Source: Daphnia pulex (taxonomy: Eukaryota; Arthropoda; Branchiopoda; Diplostraca; Daphniidae). From it: a stretch of DNA of 64,000 nt. The notes under the pieces were generated by a model, which saw only the letters and a program-made list of their open reading frames with translations, made no database searches and had not been told where the DNA came from. The stretch spans positions 9,270,501 through 9,334,500 of the forward strand of contig NC_060021.1 of assembly GCF_021134715.1 (NCBI RefSeq), given 5' to 3'. A program made the position numbers and the translations under genes. This document shows positions 61,357 to 64,000 of the stretch, piece after piece (position 1 is the stretch's first letter; every line of letters begins with the position of its first letter).

Positions 61357-62440
61357 AGTCTCCACAATTGTTTTGGAGAGTTTTATTAGTTAAAAAAGGC
61401 ACTTTCAAGTTGGTTTGAGTAGGCAGCAGAAGACACTGTGGCAAATCACGACACCAACAAAACACACGAGGGAAAAATCAGCGGCATGGAGGAGCTGCCT
61501 GACGGGGGAGCTCTCTCACAAACAACACGACGGCAGTCCAGCCGATTACCATTTGAAGCTTTTCCAGAATATATACACTCGCCTAGGTGAGGTCTGAGGT
61601 GTGTGCTGCTGGCTGCTCTGGGGTCCAGGGCAGTCTTTCACGGATGGGCTTCCCAAAAAATGGTTTTTCTTTTATCCGCAGGGCTTTTTCCCCCTCCTCT
61701 CTTTATCCTCAGCGTTGCCGCTCTTCTACTATTAATAGATGGCATAAAAATCCGGGTTTTTAGTGCTACTACCTTTTTAGTTCCATATACTCTCACTCTC
61801 GCAAATTGGGAAAATCCCAAAATTTCTTTTTTTTTGCTGACTATGTGTGAATAATATTCAACGTGTTTTCCTTGCTAGAGTGGTGCTTGGTGGAGAAGTC
61901 CGTACCATCACGCCTGTTGGCGGTGTTTTGCATCGATCCGACTACTCTATTCACCGGTCGATTGCACAATGTAAGTTTGGGTTTTCCCCATGCACCATTT
62001 TGCAATGATAATGCAAGAATTTTTAAATGAATCCATGACATGAAAAGATGAACATTTAATGCAAATGCAAATACCGTTCCATTACTTTTGCATTAGCAAG
62101 TCTAGATTCCGTTAATCCGCCGTCAAGTGTCCGGATTAAAAAAAAAAAAAATCAAATATTCCGTGTCTGGGGGGCCATCTATCGAGGTCAAATTGAAACG
62201 GGATTCTCTACGCAAGGCAGACGGATTCAGTCGGTAAAAAAATCAGGGAGGGTAATAAAAAAATCGATTCGTGCAGCATGTTGTTTTGTTATTTTTTTGC
62301 CTTTGACACATTGCTTTCATTATAACTGAAATCATTGGCACTGGCCCATCTCAACCATATCGAATTTACTCACACATATCCTTTCCGGTTACGCCTTCAG
62401 TGTCCATTCAACTAGCCAAATATCAAGACGGATTGAAAAG
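61357..62440. other. NOS1AP-ZNRD2 divergent intergenic region
   Basis: About 1.1 kb between divergent start codons, presumably containing both promoters. No strong TATA box and no additional gene. Confidence 0.5.
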
Positions 62441-63209
62441 ATGGCTGGATACTCTGAGAAAGATATTGATACGGAAGAAGAATGGATTCCACCAACAGAA
62501 GCTGAATTGAAAGTTATTCAGGCCAGACGAGATAGATCAGATCGTATTTCGAAAATCATGGGAAGTTATCTACTCAAAGGGTACAAAATGTTGGCTTCTG
62601 AATGCCCAACGTGTGGTGTGAGTATTTGTTTTTTCTTTGATTTAATTTGACATTTGTGAACAAAATTTCTATTTCTATCAGACTATCGAGCTCCAAGACA
62701 AAAAGAATAAAATCTACTGTATTGCCTGCGAGGAGATTGATACTGACATTCAAAAGGACAACCCAGGTAATTTTGTTTTCATTTTATTCCTTGAAGCTTA
62801 ATTAATGATTTGAAACATTTTATAATATTTTTCAGCCTTGAGTGAGAAAGCAGCTTCCAGTCAGAGGGCTGAGTATCAGTTCATGACAGAGAGAAATCAA
62901 TCTGATAGAAGAATTGAACCATCTGCCATAACAGCTCTGCAGACTCCTGTCACTACCACTTTGCAACCATCCATATTGAAGAATGATGTGTCCAGCAAGA
63001 CTCAATATAAATCAACAGTCAGTATCCTGACAAGCACAATGAATGTGGAGGAAGAATGTCTCAAATGTCTTGAAGTAGTTCACAAGAAAATTACTTGGGC
63101 TAGATTTGCTGTAGAAAATGAACATGATCCTAATTTGGTTAGTTCATATCTGAAAGTCATAACAAATGGCGTAGAAGCCCTAAATGTTTTGAGAAAGTTT
63201 TCCCCCTAG
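62441..63209 (+). CDS. ZNRD2: ZNRD2 (Sjogren syndrome/scleroderma autoantigen 1)
   Basis: Three exons, 62441-62617, 62682-62766 and 62836-63209, give 211 residues. The family signature is clear: RDRSDRISKIMGSYLLKGYK, then ECPTCGTIELQDKKNKIYC and IACEEIDTDIQKDNPALS. It supplies two Cys-x2-Cys pairs (about 55/58 and 72/75) that bind one zinc. The human protein is a small zinc-ribbon factor first found as an autoantigen and linked to mitosis and tankyrase binding. The exact cellular role is not settled. A C-terminal region of helices (NVEEECLKCLEVVHKKITWA) also matches the family layout. The ATG at 62441 is the first in frame. Confidence 0.92.
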
Positions 63210-63587
63210 TTGTCTTTCCGATTTTCCCGTTATTGCAATACACCGCAAAGCACATTGCATCATTCATTCTTTCACCGTTATTGGTTTTAGTAGGATGCAC
63301 GATGGTTTGCGCGCATGCGTCATCAACGTCAGTCGATTGCGCTTGCTCGCAACCTCCAGCTGAAGATCATCATGGACCTCACAGAAGCATGCCCAACTCG
63401 AGATAAAATCCATATGGTCTGCTGTTAGTCGATTGCAAGGGGGAAATTCTAGAGTCCCTTTCCATTCCAAATTCGTCGTCGTCGTTTGGTGCCGGTCTGC
63501 GCTCTCTCTCTCTTCCTGGCGAAAGTTCAGAAACAACGAATTTGCATTGACTCATTTAAATCACTAATCCTCCGTCCATTAGTCAAG
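63210..63587. other. Gap between ZNRD2 and the last gene
   Basis: 378 bases carrying the ZNRD2 3' end and the promoter of the next plus-strand gene. No other feature seen. Confidence 0.5.
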
Positions 63588-63999
63588 ATGAATCCGCCTT
63601 CAGATTGTTATCGACGCGGTAAGAATTTCTTTATTTCCATAATATGTTTTCTAAAGTTCATTCACCTTTAACCATCGCAGATTATGGGGAGAAAGAATCT
63701 GTGGATGAAATCCGTCACCGTATTAATTCCTTACGCCAAATGGTGGAGGAGGAAGTCGGAGAAAAGCAACTGGAAGATCTCAAGAAATCATCTAAGAAGA
63801 GAACAGAATCCATGGATACTGGATCACTTTTAAGCTTTACGTTTGGTAAGAAATGTTTTAATTCAATTGCTAATCATTTACGAACACTTTTGTTTTAGGT
63901 TTTATTCTATTTCTTTTGATTGCTGTCGGATGTTACGCATTTCGGTCGTTATATTTGGCTATAATGAAACGTTATGGTTCAACACCAATCACTCAATAA
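63588..63999 (+). CDS. Small coiled-coil, tail-anchored membrane protein, unrecognised
   Basis: Exons 63588-63618, 63681-63845 and 63899-63999 join in phase to 98 residues, ending two codons from the window edge with TAA. Residues 17-52 form a charged helix likely to be a coiled coil (SVDEIRHRINSLRQMVEEE). Residues 59-80 are a single hydrophobic segment (SLLSFTFGFILFLLIAVGC), followed by a short basic tail (MKRYGSTPITQ). With no signal peptide, a tail-anchored or small single-pass protein is expected. I do not recognise the family. The consistent phases and donor/acceptor sites argue that it is real. Confidence 0.75.
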
Positions 64000-64000
64000 A

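Noticed and set aside
1-64000. CRISPR arrays, bacterial-type operons or phage genes
   Set aside because: Nothing of this kind is present. Spliced eukaryotic genes occupy the window.

Overview
The window reads as a piece of an arthropod nuclear genome, most likely a cladoceran crustacean close to Daphnia. The evidence is the gene content (an EFR3/rolling blackout homologue, a pipe/UST-type sulfotransferase homologue, a SPOP-like BTB protein, a CAPON/NOS1AP homologue and Tyr-rich secreted repeat proteins), mostly short GT-AG introns of 60-150 bp, and AT-rich intergenic DNA full of homopolymers and microsatellites. The organism is inferred from sequence alone. All exon models were joined by hand from splice consensus and reading-frame phase.

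Layout. 1-9.8 kb is AT-rich non-coding DNA with no gene I can support. 9.83-12.03 kb (+) holds a complete 7-exon PNPLA8 (iPLA2-gamma) gene. 13.2-15.9 kb is repeat-rich: a fold-back element, one copy of an 0.8-kb direct repeat, and degenerate tandem units. 15.97-26.30 kb is a giant, almost perfect inverted repeat with arms of about 4.6 kb and a 1.1-kb spacer. Each arm carries a three-member tandem array of Tyr-rich (YYTEAPKYY-type) secreted-protein genes that all look frameshifted, two 197-bp tandem repeats at the outer end, and an unknown inner segment. The spacer holds the second copy of the direct repeat, so an exon-like unit was copied into the centre of the palindrome.

27.8-29.6 kb (-) is an RNase H1. 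30.1-31.9 kb (+) is an unrecognised Cys-rich type I membrane protein. 32.2-35.7 kb (-) is a complete 15-exon EFR3. 37.3-38.6 kb (+) is a complete fructosamine-3-kinase, convergent with a SPOP-like BTB gene at 38.8-41.0 kb (-). 41.9-43.8 kb (+) is a type II membrane protein related to uronyl 2-O-sulfotransferase whose PAPS-binding motifs are eroded. 44.6-45.1 kb (-) is a small secreted Gly/Tyr-rich cuticle-like protein.

49.1-61.4 kb (-) is a large NOS1AP/CAPON gene with long introns, an in-frame candidate alternative first or cassette exon, a possible alternative last exon near 48.0 kb and a GC-AG intron. Its divergent neighbour at 62.4-63.2 kb (+) is ZNRD2 (SSSCA1). The window ends with a small coiled-coil, tail-anchored protein at 63.6-64.0 kb (+).

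The genes are ordinary, independently functioning eukaryotic loci (lipid remodelling, PI4-kinase scaffolding, protein deglycation, PTB adaptor signalling). I see no operon-like or defence-island logic. The most unusual structure is the palindrome with its array of decayed Tyr-rich genes. The most unusual protein is the sulfotransferase homologue lacking cofactor-binding residues.
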